Positions 1-9,137 of a stretch of 64,000 nucleotides of DNA are shown piece after piece. The position numbers and the translations under genes are program-made. Every line of letters starts with the position of its first letter. Position 1 is the stretch's first letter. The DNA is from 70-18 sp041691815. GTDB lineage: Bacteria; Pseudomonadota; Alphaproteobacteria; Acetobacterales; Acetobacteraceae. Where the stretch lies: the NCBI GenBank assembly GCA_041691815.1, contig JBEPTZ010000003.1, positions 19,394-83,393 on the forward strand, written 5' to 3'. The notes under the pieces are model-generated. The model did not search any database and had not been told where the DNA came from. It was given only the letters and a program-made list of their open reading frames with translations.

Positions 1-181
1 CGGCGAGGCGGCCGAACCGCAGCAGCACGACACAGCGGCTGGGGAACCGGCCACGGGTGCGGGCGATGTCCAGGCCGGCCTCACGCGCCGCGGCGGCGAG
101 GTCCAGGCGGCGCCAGCCGCTGCCGGCAATCTGGCGGAAGGCGGCGGCGATCAGCGCGCGGTCGAATTCGGTGTCGTCCAT
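1..181 (-). CDS. TetR-like transcriptional regulator, N-terminal part (partial)
   Basis: The gene starts at an ATG at 181 on the minus strand and runs off the left edge, so only the first 60 residues are visible. They resemble the helix-turn-helix end of a TetR/AcrR regulator: an initial helix (residues about 5-17, DRALIAAAFRQIAGSGW), then RRLDLAAAAREAGL and a second helix ending near RFPSRCVVLLRFGRL. It lies downstream of proC on the same strand with a 51-nt gap. The ligand-binding domain is not visible, so no ligand or target can be suggested. Confidence 0.65.
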   Translation of the reverse strand, partial: MDDTEFDRALIAAAFRQIAGSGWRRLDLAAAAREAGLDIARTRGRFPSRCVVLLRFGRLA

Positions 182-232
182 CCCTGGATGATGGGCATTC
201 GCGGCGGCAATGTCATCCTGTTGCGCGGTTTT

Positions 233-1033
233 TCAGCCGGCCAACTCGCGTGAACGGGCGGTGGCGGCGGCGATGGCGCGGGAAATGGCGTCCGGCCAGG
301 CGGATTGCTCCATCAGCACCGCCAGCGCCCGCTCGGTGGTGCCCTTGGGGCTGGTGACGTTGCGGCGCAGCGTGGCGCTGTCCTCCTGGCTGGCGGCGAG
401 CAGCGCACCGGAGCCGGAAACCGTCTGGCGGGCCATCAACCGGGCCAGATCGGGCGGGATGCCCTGCTCGATCGCCGCCTGCTCCAGCAGTTCGGCGAGC
501 AGGAACACATAGGCCGGGCCGCCGCCGGACACCGCGGTGACCGGATCGATCAGCGCCTCGTCATCGACCCAGGCGACCTTGCCGATCGCCGTCAGCAGGG
601 AGTCGCAGAGTGCGCGCTGGGCAGCGGAGACGGTCGGCGCCGGGCAGGCCACGGTGATGCCCTGGCGCACCGCGGCGGGGGTGTTGGGCATCGCCCGCAC
701 GATGGCGGCCTCGGCGCCGAGCAGCCGCCGCAGCCCGGCGATATTGCGCCCGGCCATGATTGACAGCAGCACCGCCGAGCCGGCGTAGCGGGCGTACTGC
801 GGCAGCGCGTCATCGGCACTCTGCGGCTTTACCGCCAGCACCACGGCGGCCGGCGCGAAATCGGCCGGAATGGCGGCGGCATCGGCCAGCACGGTCACAC
901 CCGGGCCGGGGGAGGCGGGCAGGGTGGGGTCGATGGCGATGCTCGGGGCCAGTCCGCGCTCCCGCCAGCCGGCCAGCATGGCGCCGCCCATCTTGCCGAA
1001 ACCGACCAGCAGGATCGGCGGGATCGCGGTCAT
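233..1033 (-). CDS. proC: pyrroline-5-carboxylate reductase
   Basis: Catalyses the last step of proline synthesis, the NAD(P)H reduction of 1-pyrroline-5-carboxylate to proline, in the cytoplasm. The 266-residue product has the usual family length. It opens with the dinucleotide-binding loop GFGKMGGAML (residues 11-20), carries AMPNTPA near residue 114, and has the P5CR C-terminal signature beginning VSGGGPAYVF with VTSPKGTT after it. The ATG at 1033 puts the Rossmann strand right at the N terminus; a longer upstream reading frame has no family similarity. It follows the YbjN-domain gene by 10 nt and is probably cotranscribed with it. Confidence 0.95.
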   Translation of the reverse strand: MTAIPPILLVGFGKMGGAMLAGWRERGLAPSIAIDPTLPASPGPGVTVLADAAAIPADFAPAAVVLAVKPQSADDALPQYARYAGSAVLLSIMAGRNIAGLRRLLGAEAAIVRAMPNTPAAVRQGITVACPAPTVSAAQRALCDSLLTAIGKVAWVDDEALIDPVTAVSGGGPAYVFLLAELLEQAAIEQGIPPDLARLMARQTVSGSGALLAASQEDSATLRRNVTSPKGTTERALAVLMEQSAWPDAISRAIAAATARSRELAG

Positions 1034-1043
1034 GCCGGCGGTC

Positions 1044-1550
1044 CTAGGCTTCGCCGACGCATTCCAGCATCGCCGCCTGCAGCGCCTCGGCCGGGGCCTT
1101 GCCGCCCCACAGCACGAACTGGAAGGCCGGGAAGAAGCGCTCGCATTCGGTGATCGCGATGTCGACCATGTCCTCCAGGCTCTCCGCCGAGGCGCCGGGG
1201 GCGCCGCGCAGCAGCACGGAATGGCGGAACACCGGCATGCCGTCATCGGCGTCCATGCCGAAATGGCCGATCCACAGCCGCTCATTGGCCAGCGCCAGGA
1301 GTTCGTACAGCGCGGCGCGGCGGCGTTCCGGCACTTTCAGGTCGAAGGCGCAGGTGAAGTGCATGGCGCTGATCTCGTTCGACCAGCTGAAATACAGGCC
1401 GTAATCGCACCATTTGCCCGGTGCCTCGGCGGCCATTTCGGACATGCTGCGCCGGTCGCACACCCATTCGTTGGCGGCGACGATCTGCTCCATCACGTCC
1501 AACGGGTTGGCCGCGTGGTCCTGGGTGTCGTAGCTCATCATAGCCGTCAT
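1044..1550 (-). CDS. YbjN domain-containing protein
   Basis: The 168-residue soluble protein looks like the alphaproteobacterial YbjN-domain family that often sits beside proC. The fold is related to type III secretion chaperones, but the function here is unknown. The visible core includes WCDYGLYFSW and FDLKVPERRRAALYELLA, then a C-terminal helix pair rich in Glu and Ala. The start at 1550 follows a GGGAG ribosome-binding sequence; an upstream in-frame ATG would add an Arg/Pro-rich stretch and looks non-native. It lies 10 nt before proC on the same strand. Confidence 0.8.
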   Translation of the reverse strand: MTAMMSYDTQDHAANPLDVMEQIVAANEWVCDRRSMSEMAAEAPGKWCDYGLYFSWSNEISAMHFTCAFDLKVPERRRAALYELLALANERLWIGHFGMDADDGMPVFRHSVLLRGAPGASAESLEDMVDIAITECERFFPAFQFVLWGGKAPAEALQAAMLECVGEA

Positions 1551-1751
1551 CGGAGGTCTCCCGCCTTGAGGAAGGCCGCTGCGCACCGATATCCCCGTCG
1601 CAGCGACCGGCAGATCGAGGCGCGGACCCCGGATATTGGGGGTGGAGGCCCGACTCGACACGACCTGTAGCCTAACGACGGGTTAATCCGCGCCGCAAGG
1701 GGTTATCGACCTTGCATCGCACAACTTAATACGCCGTCTTAGGTTCGTCGC

Positions 1752-2096
1752 TCAAGTGATTATTCCAGGACCGCCGCCACCGGGAGACGAATTTTCTGCC
1801 TCCAGCGCTCCCAGGCGGGATTCCAGCGCCTCGATTCGCGCTTGCAGGGCGGCGATCGCGGCCTCGGCGGCAAGCTGGCCGGTGCGGGCGGCGGCGGCCA
1901 TTTCCAGGGCGGCGTCCATTTCCTCGCGGCGCACCAGGTCCAGGCGGCGGATGGCCTCGTCGATGCGGGCGCGGCCGATCGCCCCGGCCTCCTGCTTCAA
2001 CCCCACCAGGGCCGAGACGGCGCCGCCGGCCACGCCGGCGAGGTCATCGAACAGGCGGGGACGCGGGGTGGGCTGCTCGGGCTGGTCGGTCATCAC
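1752..2096 (-). CDS. UbiK family accessory factor (BMFP)
   Basis: A 114-residue acidic, alanine-rich protein of the UbiK/BMFP family. In other proteobacteria UbiK assists the ubiquinone-biosynthesis hydroxylase complex and binds lipid. The N-terminal LFDDLAGVAGGAVSALVGLK is amphipathic, the middle contains REEMDAALEMA, and residues 75-98 (AIAALQARIEALESRLGALE) form a heptad-like coiled coil. The tail is Gly/Pro rich. Two consecutive ATG codons (2096 and 2093) could start it. It is divergent from rfaD across a 69-nt gap and precedes the YbjN and proC genes on the same strand. The family call is from the overall pattern. Confidence 0.8.
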   Translation of the reverse strand: MMTDQPEQPTPRPRLFDDLAGVAGGAVSALVGLKQEAGAIGRARIDEAIRRLDLVRREEMDAALEMAAAARTGQLAAEAAIAALQARIEALESRLGALEAENSSPGGGGPGIIT

Positions 2097-2165
2097 GGTC
2101 TCCTGTTGCGGGCGGCGAATCGGGCGGCTTTCGCGATGGCGCGCAGCCCCCTATACGCTGGCTGG

Positions 2166-3149
2166 ATGATCCTGGTCACTGGCGGCGCCGGCTTTATCGG
2201 CTCGAATCTGCATGCGGGCCTGCACCGGCGTGGGCTGGAGACGGTGGTGGTCGACCGGCTGCGCGGCCAGGACAGCGACGGCAAGTGGCGCAATCTGGCC
2301 GCCCACCCGCCGGCGCGGCTGATCCCGCCCGAGGCGCTGGACGATTTCCTTGCCACCAATCCGCCGATCGAACTGGTGTTCCATCTGGGCGCGATCAGCG
2401 CCACCACCGCGACCGACGGTGACGTCGCCTGGGCGGTGAACGTCGAATTGCCGCTGCGGCTGTGGCACTGGTGCGCGGCGCATCAGGTGCGTTTCGTCTA
2501 CGCCTCATCGGCGGCCACCTATGGCGACGGCGCGCTGGGCTTCGACGACGATATGGCGGCGCTGCACCGGTTGCGTCCGCTCAATCTGTACGGCTGGACC
2601 AAGCACGCCTTCGATTTGCAGGTGGCCCGCATGCTGGCCGCCGGGCAGGAGCACCCGCCGCAATGGGCCGGGCTCAAATTCTTCAACGTCTATGGCCCCA
2701 ACGAGTATCACAAGGGCGCCATGATCTCGGTCGTCAAGGTGAAATACGACGAGGTGGCGCAGGGCCAGCCGCCGCGACTGTTCCGCTCCGACCGCGCCGG
2801 TATCGCCGATGGCGCGCAGATGCGCGACTTCATCTGGGTCGGCGACGTGGTGGACGTGCTGCTGTGGCTGCTCGACACACCCACGGTCAACGGATTGTTC
2901 AACCTCGGCACCGGCGTGGCGCGCAGCTATCGCGACCTGGCGCGCGCGGTCTGTGCGGCGGCCGGTGCGGCCGATGCGGTGGACTATATCGACATGCCGC
3001 AGGCGCTGCGCGGTCAGTACCAGAGCTTCACCCAGGCGGCGATGGGCCGGCTGCGGGACGCCGGCTATGCCGGCCAGTTCACCACGCTGGAGGACGGCAT
3101 CGCACGCTATGTGCGCGGCTACCTCACCTCATCCACCCCTTACGCATGA
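2166..3149 (+). CDS. rfaD: ADP-L-glycero-D-manno-heptose 6-epimerase
   Basis: Converts ADP-D-glycero-D-manno-heptose to the L-glycero form, the precursor of the lipopolysaccharide inner-core heptose. The 327-residue protein is an extended short-chain dehydrogenase: NADP-binding TGGAGFIGS at residues 5-13, FVYASSAATYG as the Ser region and YGWTK as the Tyr-x-x-x-Lys active site. FFNVYGPNEYHKGAM is typical of HldD. The ATG at 2166 sits immediately before the Rossmann strand; a longer in-frame upstream extension overlaps the UbiK gene in the opposite direction and is rejected. It heads a plus-strand run with lgt 10 nt downstream. Confidence 0.95.
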   Translation: MILVTGGAGFIGSNLHAGLHRRGLETVVVDRLRGQDSDGKWRNLAAHPPARLIPPEALDDFLATNPPIELVFHLGAISATTATDGDVAWAVNVELPLRLWHWCAAHQVRFVYASSAATYGDGALGFDDDMAALHRLRPLNLYGWTKHAFDLQVARMLAAGQEHPPQWAGLKFFNVYGPNEYHKGAMISVVKVKYDEVAQGQPPRLFRSDRAGIADGAQMRDFIWVGDVVDVLLWLLDTPTVNGLFNLGTGVARSYRDLARAVCAAAGAADAVDYIDMPQALRGQYQSFTQAAMGRLRDAGYAGQFTTLEDGIARYVRGYLTSSTPYA

Positions 3150-3159
3150 AGGCTGGCCC

Positions 3160-3969
3160 ATGCTCCCGGTGCTGATGTTCCCGCAATTCGACCCGGTGAT
3201 CGTGCAGTTCGGGCCGATCGCCATTCGCTGGTATGCGCTGGCCTATATCGCCAGCCTGCTGATCGGCTGGCGCATGGTGCGCGGCCTGGCCCAGCGCACG
3301 CCTGCGGTGGCCACCCCGTTGCAGGTCGACGACTTCCTCACCTGGGCGACGCTCGGCGTCGTGCTGGGCGGGCGGATCGGCTACGTGCTGTTCTACCAGC
3401 CGGACCGATTTTTCAGCCACCCGACCGAGATTTTCGAGGTCTGGCACGGCGGCATGTCGTTCCACGGCGGCATGCTCGGGGTGGCGATCGCGGTGGCCTG
3501 GTTCTGCCGACGCAACGCCATCCCGATCCTCGGCTTCGCCGACCGGATCGCGGTGGTGGCGCCGATCGGGCTGGGGCTGGGCCGGGTGGCCAACTTCATC
3601 AACGGCGAGCTGTGGGGCCGTGCGGCGCCGGACTGGCTGCCCTGGGCGATGATCTTCCCCACCGGCGGCCCGGTCGCCCGCCATCCGAGCCAGATCTACG
3701 AGGCGCTGATGGAGGGGCTGATCCTGTTCTGCATCACCTTCTATTGCTCGCGCAGCGACGCGATCCGGGCGCGGTTCGGCATGCTGACCGGCATCTTCCT
3801 GTCCGGCTACGCGGTGGCGCGGATCATCGGCGAGCATTTCCGCGAACCCGACCCGTTCCTCGGCTTCCTGGCGTTCGGCACCACGATGGGCCAGTTGCTG
3901 TCGCTGCCGATGCTGGCGGCCGGCATCTGGCTGATCCTGCGGGCACGCAAGGCAGCGCCGGCGGCCTGA
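3160..3969 (+). CDS. lgt: prolipoprotein diacylglyceryl transferase
   Basis: Inner-membrane enzyme that transfers diacylglycerol from phosphatidylglycerol to the lipobox cysteine of prolipoproteins, the first step of lipoprotein maturation. The 269-residue protein has about seven hydrophobic segments, the HGGMSFHGGMLG motif and the Lgt signature around GRVANFINGELWGR. Later conserved parts include RHPSQIYEALMEG and the Arg-rich segment before FREPDP. Length and architecture are normal. The start at 3160 is placed at MLPVLMFPQFDPV just after the rfaD stop; longer upstream frames only overlap rfaD. Its TGA overlaps the ATG of the next gene. Confidence 0.97.
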   Translation: MLPVLMFPQFDPVIVQFGPIAIRWYALAYIASLLIGWRMVRGLAQRTPAVATPLQVDDFLTWATLGVVLGGRIGYVLFYQPDRFFSHPTEIFEVWHGGMSFHGGMLGVAIAVAWFCRRNAIPILGFADRIAVVAPIGLGLGRVANFINGELWGRAAPDWLPWAMIFPTGGPVARHPSQIYEALMEGLILFCITFYCSRSDAIRARFGMLTGIFLSGYAVARIIGEHFREPDPFLGFLAFGTTMGQLLSLPMLAAGIWLILRARKAAPAA

Positions 3970-4922
3970 TGGAGCGCCTGGACATCTTCATGGCGCGGGC
4001 CAATGCCGCCTATTACGCCGGCCGCGACCCGTTCGCCGATTTCACCACGGCACCCGAGATCAGCCAGGTGTTCGGCGAAATCCTCGGGCTGTGGGCGGCG
4101 GTGAGCTGGCAGGCGATGGGTGCGCCCGACCCGGTGATCCTGGCCGAGGCCGGGCCAGGGCGCGGCACGCTGATGCAGGACGCGCTGCGGGCTTCCGAGC
4201 GGGTGCCCGCGTTCCGCGCCGCGCTGCGGCTGCATCTGGTCGAAACCTCACCCAGGCTGCGCGCGATACAGGCGGAGCACCTGCCGCAGCCGGTGTTCCA
4301 TGACCGGGTGGAGGACCTGCCGGACGGCCCGCTGCTGCTGCTGGCCAACGAGTTCCTCGACGCGCTGCCGATCCGCCAGTTGCTGCGCCACGACGGCGGC
4401 GAAAGCGAGCATTTCGTGCGGGATGGCGCGCTGGTTGCGGTGCCGCCAACCGCGGGCGCCTGTTTGGTGCAGGAAATCTGCGAGCCGGCGCGGGCGATGG
4501 CGACACATCTGGGCGGCCGGCTGGCAGCGCAGGGCGGCGCCGCGCTGTTCCTCGATTACGGTCCGGCCGAGTCCGCCCCCGGCGACAGCCTGCAAGCCCT
4601 GCGCGATGGCAAGCCGGCCGATCCGCTGGCCGACCCAGGCGAGGCCGACCTGACCGCCCATGTCGATTTCCAGGCCACCGCCGAGGCGGCGCGGGCCGCT
4701 GGCGGCGCGGTACAGGGGCCGGTGCCGCAAGGCCTGTTCCTCACCCGTCTCGGCCTGTTCCAGCGCACCGGCGTGCTGGCCCGCACCCTGCCGCCGGCGG
4801 CCGGCCAGGCGATGATCGCCGCCGCCCAGCGGCTGGCCGAGCCGGACCGCATGGGCCGCCTGTTCAAGGCCATGGCGGTCTGCGACCCTGCACTGCCGCC
4901 GCTTCCGGGATTCACCGCATGA
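3969..4922 (+). CDS. MidA/NDUFAF7-like class I SAM-dependent methyltransferase
   Basis: The 317-residue protein belongs to the MidA/NDUFAF7 family. The mitochondrial member methylates an arginine of complex I subunit NDUFS2; the bacterial substrate is inferred to be similar but is not shown here. Family features are YYAGRDPFADFTTAPEISQ near the N terminus, the SAM loop AEAGPGRGTLMQD, LVETSPRLRA, and ANEFLDALPIRQ followed by ALFLDYGPA. The N terminus is somewhat shorter than many homologues. It starts in a TGATG overlap with lgt and ends with an ATGA overlap with pgeF, so the three are very likely translationally coupled. Confidence 0.88.
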   Translation: MERLDIFMARANAAYYAGRDPFADFTTAPEISQVFGEILGLWAAVSWQAMGAPDPVILAEAGPGRGTLMQDALRASERVPAFRAALRLHLVETSPRLRAIQAEHLPQPVFHDRVEDLPDGPLLLLANEFLDALPIRQLLRHDGGESEHFVRDGALVAVPPTAGACLVQEICEPARAMATHLGGRLAAQGGAALFLDYGPAESAPGDSLQALRDGKPADPLADPGEADLTAHVDFQATAEAARAAGGAVQGPVPQGLFLTRLGLFQRTGVLARTLPPAAGQAMIAAAQRLAEPDRMGRLFKAMAVCDPALPPLPGFTA

Positions 4923-5680
4923 CCGACACGCCTTTCATCGAAGCCGGGCTGGGCTTGCCGCACGGGTTTTTCACCCGCGTCGGCGGCATTTCCGAGGGGC
5001 CATACGCCAGCCTGAACTGCAGCCTGTCGGGCCAGGACGCCCGCGCCCACGTGCTGGAGAACCGCGGCCGCGCCGCCCGTGCGCTCGGTGCCTCGCCAGA
5101 ATCGCTGATCGGGCTGACCCAGGTGCATGGCACCGAGGTGGCGGTGGTGGAAACCGCCTGGGCGCCCGGCGCCGGCCCGCGCGCCGATGCGATGGTCACT
5201 GACCGGCCCGGCGTGGCGCTCGGCATCGTCACCGCCGATTGCGCCCCGGTGCTGTTCGCCGACGCCACCGCCGGCGTGGTCGGCGCCGCGCATGCCGGCT
5301 GGCGCGGTGCGGTCGGTGGCGTGCTGGAGGCGACCCTGGCGGCGATGGTCCGGCTCGGCGCCGATCCGGCGCGGGTGGCCGCCGCGGTCGGTCCCTGCAT
5401 CGGCCAGCCAAGCTACGAGGTGGCCGCCGACCTGCGCGACGCGGTGCTGGCGCATGACCCCGCGGACGCAAAATTTTTCGCCGACGGCGCCCGCGCCGAT
5501 CACTGGCAGTTCGACCTCGCCGGCTATTGTGTGGCCCGATTGCGCGCCGCCGGCATCGGCCGGGTGACCGCCACCGGCCAGGATACCCTGGCCGAGGACA
5601 CCCGGTTCTTCAGCCATCGCCGCCGCACCCTGGCCGGTGGCGGCCCGATCGGCCACCAGATCGCGGTGATTGCCCGCTAG
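4919..5680 (+). CDS. pgeF: peptidoglycan editing factor / laccase-domain protein
   Basis: Member of the YfiH/DUF152 family. E. coli PgeF removes L-Ser-containing muropeptide precursors, and homologues are also annotated as polyphenol oxidases. The 253-residue product shows the expected order GFFTRVGGISEGPYASLN, QVHGTEVAVVE, DAMVTDRPGVALGIVTADC, then the metal-site motif AAHAGWRGAVGG and GPCIGQPSYEV. The C terminus RFFSHRR is also family-like. The length is normal. Its start overlaps the preceding methyltransferase stop by 4 nt (ATGA). Confidence 0.93.
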   Translation: MTDTPFIEAGLGLPHGFFTRVGGISEGPYASLNCSLSGQDARAHVLENRGRAARALGASPESLIGLTQVHGTEVAVVETAWAPGAGPRADAMVTDRPGVALGIVTADCAPVLFADATAGVVGAAHAGWRGAVGGVLEATLAAMVRLGADPARVAAAVGPCIGQPSYEVAADLRDAVLAHDPADAKFFADGARADHWQFDLAGYCVARLRAAGIGRVTATGQDTLAEDTRFFSHRRRTLAGGGPIGHQIAVIAR

Positions 5681-5691
5681 ATGAGCACCCC

Positions 5692-5757
5692 ATGCCCTAC
5701 ATGTTCGTCTTCATCGCGCTGTTGCTGCTCACCGCGCTGGTCTCCTGCATTGCGTAG
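5692..5757 (+). CDS. possible 21-residue lipoprotein-like micro-ORF
   Basis: A very short reading frame, MPYMFVFIALLLLTALVSC plus two residues, lies between pgeF and the lipoprotein gene. It has a hydrophobic core and ends in a lipobox-like L-V-S-C, so the mature peptide would be only Cys-Ile-Ala. Its stop codon at 5755-5757 overlaps the proposed TTG start (5750) of the next gene. It could be a translational-coupling leader, a tiny lipoprotein or chance. No ribosome-binding site is convincing. Confidence 0.3.
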   Translation: MPYMFVFIALLLLTALVSCIA

Positions 5758-6661
5758 CGCCCCGGTGCTCCGGCTCGGGGCGCTGCTGCTGGTGGCGCTG
5801 CTGGCCGGCTGCGGCGGGCTGCCGCGCCCGTTCGCCGGCCACCCCGGCGCCACCGCCCGCCGCCTGTCGCAACCGCCGCCGGCCCGCCTCGCGGTGGTCT
5901 CCCCGACCGGCGCGCTGCTCGACGACAAGGCCGCCGCCACGATGACCACCGCCATCGCCCTGGCGCTGGCCGCCCGCGAGGTGCCGGCACTGGCCGAACC
6001 GGCGCAGAAGGGCGACTGGCGGCTGGTGCTGGCCGCCACCGCGCAGAACGGCCAGGTGGTGCCCGCCTACACCGTGCTGAACCCCGAGGGGATCGCCCAG
6101 GGCAGCGTGCGCGGCGATCCGGTGGGCGCCGCGGTGTGGAGCACCGGCGACCCGGTGGCGCTGGCGCGGATCGCCAGCCAGGCCTCCGTACCGATCGCCG
6201 CCCTGCTGACCCGCATCGAGGCGGCGCGTCAACGCTCCGACCCCAACAGCCTGCTGAACCGCGCCATCCGCGTGGTGGTGCTGCCGGTGACCGGCGCGCC
6301 CGGCGACGGCGATGCTGCCCTGCTGCGCCAGATGCGCCGTGAACTGCCGAAATTCGGCCTGGTGGTGGAGGACAGCCGGGACAACGCCGATTTCATCATC
6401 GCCGGCACCGTCGCCATCACCCCGAAGGACGCCAACGAGGGCGTCGAGATCACCTGGAGCGTGCACGACGCGCAGAAGCACGATCTCGGCAAGGTCTCGC
6501 AGTTGCACGACGTGCCGAAGGGCACGCTCGTCGGCTTCTGGGGCGATGTCGCGGTGGTGGTGGCCGAGCAGGCCGCCGGCGGCGTCAACGACGTGATCCT
6601 GAACGGCACCGGCAAGCGCAAGGCCCCCCCGGCTTCTGCCCCTGCCGCCACCCCCCCTTGA
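5750..6661 (+). CDS. predicted outer-membrane-type lipoprotein, unknown function
   Basis: About 303 residues. Reading from the TTG at 5750 gives a textbook lipoprotein signal peptide: basic start, hydrophobic LRLGALLLVALLAGC, then GGLPRP. A longer frame from 5681 would put a Cys/Ser-rich tail before the signal and is less likely. The mature part has alternating beta-like segments (RLAVVSPTG, WRLVLAATAQNG, IRVVVLPVTGAPGDGD, ADFIIAGTVAITP), reminiscent of periplasmic beta-rich domains, but I do not recognise the family. The C terminus is Lys/Ala/Pro rich. It follows pgeF on the same strand and precedes prs. Confidence 0.7.
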   Translation: MRSAPVLRLGALLLVALLAGCGGLPRPFAGHPGATARRLSQPPPARLAVVSPTGALLDDKAAATMTTAIALALAAREVPALAEPAQKGDWRLVLAATAQNGQVVPAYTVLNPEGIAQGSVRGDPVGAAVWSTGDPVALARIASQASVPIAALLTRIEAARQRSDPNSLLNRAIRVVVLPVTGAPGDGDAALLRQMRRELPKFGLVVEDSRDNADFIIAGTVAITPKDANEGVEITWSVHDAQKHDLGKVSQLHDVPKGTLVGFWGDVAVVVAEQAAGGVNDVILNGTGKRKAPPASAPAATPP

Positions 6662-6778
6662 TGGACAGGTTGGCGCACGGTTGCTAGAACGCCGCCGCCC
6701 GCCCCCTCCCACGCGCCGCGTGCCCGGCAGCGCCTCAGGGCCGCCCCGGCCCGGACTGCCCGATCTGGAACGCCGCCC

Positions 6779-7711
<933 letters not shown>

Positions 7712-7818
7712 TCCCGGCTGCATTGCCGACGGCGCGATTGATTGCGGCCGCCCTGCCGACGATATGACCGACCGACGGCGCACGATCGACGGTGCGACTG
7801 CCAAGACAGGAGACTATC

Positions 7819-8439
7819 ATGACCAAGCTGTTCTACGCCCCCGGCGCCTGCTCGCTCGGCATCCATGTGCTGCTGGAGGAAATCGGCAAGCCGTATGAGT
7901 TGAGCAAGATGAGCCTGCGCGACGGCGACCAGCGCAAGCCGGAATTCGCCGCCGTCAACCCCAAGGGCAAGGTGCCCACCCTGCAGCGCGACGACGGCTC
8001 GGTGCTTACCGAGTTTCCCGCTATCGCCGTCTGGTTGGCCCGCACCAACCCGCAGGCCAAGCTGATGCCGGAGGATATCGACACCCAGGCGCGGGTCACC
8101 GAGGCGCTGGCCTTCGTGGTCGCGACCATCCATATGCAGGGGTTTTCGCGCCTGTTCGGCCCCGGCAACTACGCCCCCAGCGAGGCCGACCACGAGGCGG
8201 TGCTGGCGCGCGGCCGCGAGATCGCCGGCAAGGGGCTGGCGCTGATCGACAAGGCGCTGGACGGCAAGGAGTACATCGCCGGCAGCTTCTCCATCGCCGA
8301 CGCGGCACTATTCTACGTGGAACTCTGGGCCGGCATGAAGGGCGTTACCCTGCCGCCTAACTGTGCCGCCCACCTGGCCCGCATGAAGGCCCGCCCGGCG
8401 GTGCAGCGCGCGCTGCAGCAGGAAGGCCTGGCAGCCTGA
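7819..8439 (+). CDS. glutathione S-transferase family protein
   Basis: The 206-residue protein has a thioredoxin-like N-terminal domain (MTKLFYAPGACSLGIHVLLEE, with the ACS region typical of beta-class bacterial GSTs) and VNPKGKVPTLQRDDGSVLTE as the glutathione-binding cis-Pro/Glu-Ser-like loop. An all-helical C-terminal domain carries FSIADAALFYVELWA. The substrate cannot be told. A CAGGAGA ribosome-binding site lies just before the ATG at 7819. The next gene begins 2 nt after the stop, suggesting cotranscription. Confidence 0.9.
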   Translation: MTKLFYAPGACSLGIHVLLEEIGKPYELSKMSLRDGDQRKPEFAAVNPKGKVPTLQRDDGSVLTEFPAIAVWLARTNPQAKLMPEDIDTQARVTEALAFVVATIHMQGFSRLFGPGNYAPSEADHEAVLARGREIAGKGLALIDKALDGKEYIAGSFSIADAALFYVELWAGMKGVTLPPNCAAHLARMKARPAVQRALQQEGLAA

Positions 8440-8440
8440 C

Positions 8441-9004
8441 ATGAGCCACCCTGGCAAACTGGCCCGCGAGCCGTTCTGGTTCCTCCGCCACGGCGAGACC
8501 GACTGGAACGCCAAGGGCTGGTCCCAGGGCAATGTCGACGTACCGCTGAACGAAACCGGCATCGCCCAGGCCAAGGCCGCCGCCAGCCTGATGCGCCATC
8601 GCGGCGTGGCGGCCATAGTCGCCTCGCCGCTGTCGCGCGCCCATGATACCGCGCTGGCGGTGGCGGCGGTGCTGGGCCTGCCGGTGGAAACCGACGACGG
8701 CCTGCGCGAAGTGGCGTTCGGCAGCCAGGAAGGCAAGCCGATGACCGCCTGGTTCGCCGACTGGGTCGCCGGCAGCTACACCCCGGACGACGCCGAAAGC
8801 TTCACCGCCCTGCGCGCCCGCGCCGTGGCCGCGGTCAACCGCGCGCTGACCCGCCCGGCGCCGGTGCTGGTGGTGGCCCACGGCGCGCTGTTCCGCGCCC
8901 TGCGCGCCGAGATGGGGCTGGAGCCGAACGTGCGCACCGCCAACGCCATGCCGTTCTTCTGCGAACCGGCCGAGCCGGCGTGGAATCTGGTGCCCGCTCA
9001 GTAA
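8441..9004 (+). CDS. histidine phosphatase family protein
   Basis: A 187-residue phosphoglycerate-mutase-like phosphatase. The catalytic RHG motif is in WFLRHGETDWN (about residues 13-23), with ASPLSRAHDTALA and the second catalytic His in VLVVAHGALFRAL. The natural substrate is not evident; the family includes cobalamin and sugar-phosphate phosphatases. It starts 2 nt after the GST gene and ends 6 nt before repeat copy 1. A second, different histidine phosphatase lies at 62561-63118. Confidence 0.9.
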   Translation: MSHPGKLAREPFWFLRHGETDWNAKGWSQGNVDVPLNETGIAQAKAAASLMRHRGVAAIVASPLSRAHDTALAVAAVLGLPVETDDGLREVAFGSQEGKPMTAWFADWVAGSYTPDDAESFTALRARAVAAVNRALTRPAPVLVVAHGALFRALRAEMGLEPNVRTANAMPFFCEPAEPAWNLVPAQ

Positions 9005-9009
9005 GCAAG

Positions 9010-9134
9010 GGTTCTTTTTTGGAAAAAAGAACCAAAAAACTTTCATCCGCCTTGCAACAGCGGTGGGGTGGAGACTCCGGAGTCTCCAAAATGGATAAAA
9101 AGTTTTTTTGTTTCTTTTTGTTTACAAAAAGAAA
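9010..9134. repeat. interspersed hairpin repeat, copy 1 (A-to-B orientation)
   Basis: Left terminal hairpin GGTTCTTTTTT / AAAAAAGAACC (9010-9033), conserved half A (CATCCGCCTTGCAACAGCGG), an 18-bp perfect palindrome GGAGACTCCGGAGTCTCC at 9070-9087, half B (ATGGATAAAAAG), and right hairpin TTTCTTTTTG / CAAAAAGAAA (9111-9134). It sits between convergent genes, 5 nt after one stop codon and 3 nt from the other. Confidence 0.9.
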
Positions 9135-9137
9135 ATC

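Noticed and set aside
7712..7818. GCCGACG-type short repeats before the GST gene
   Set aside because: Short, imperfect and common in GC-rich DNA; no hairpin or regular spacing.
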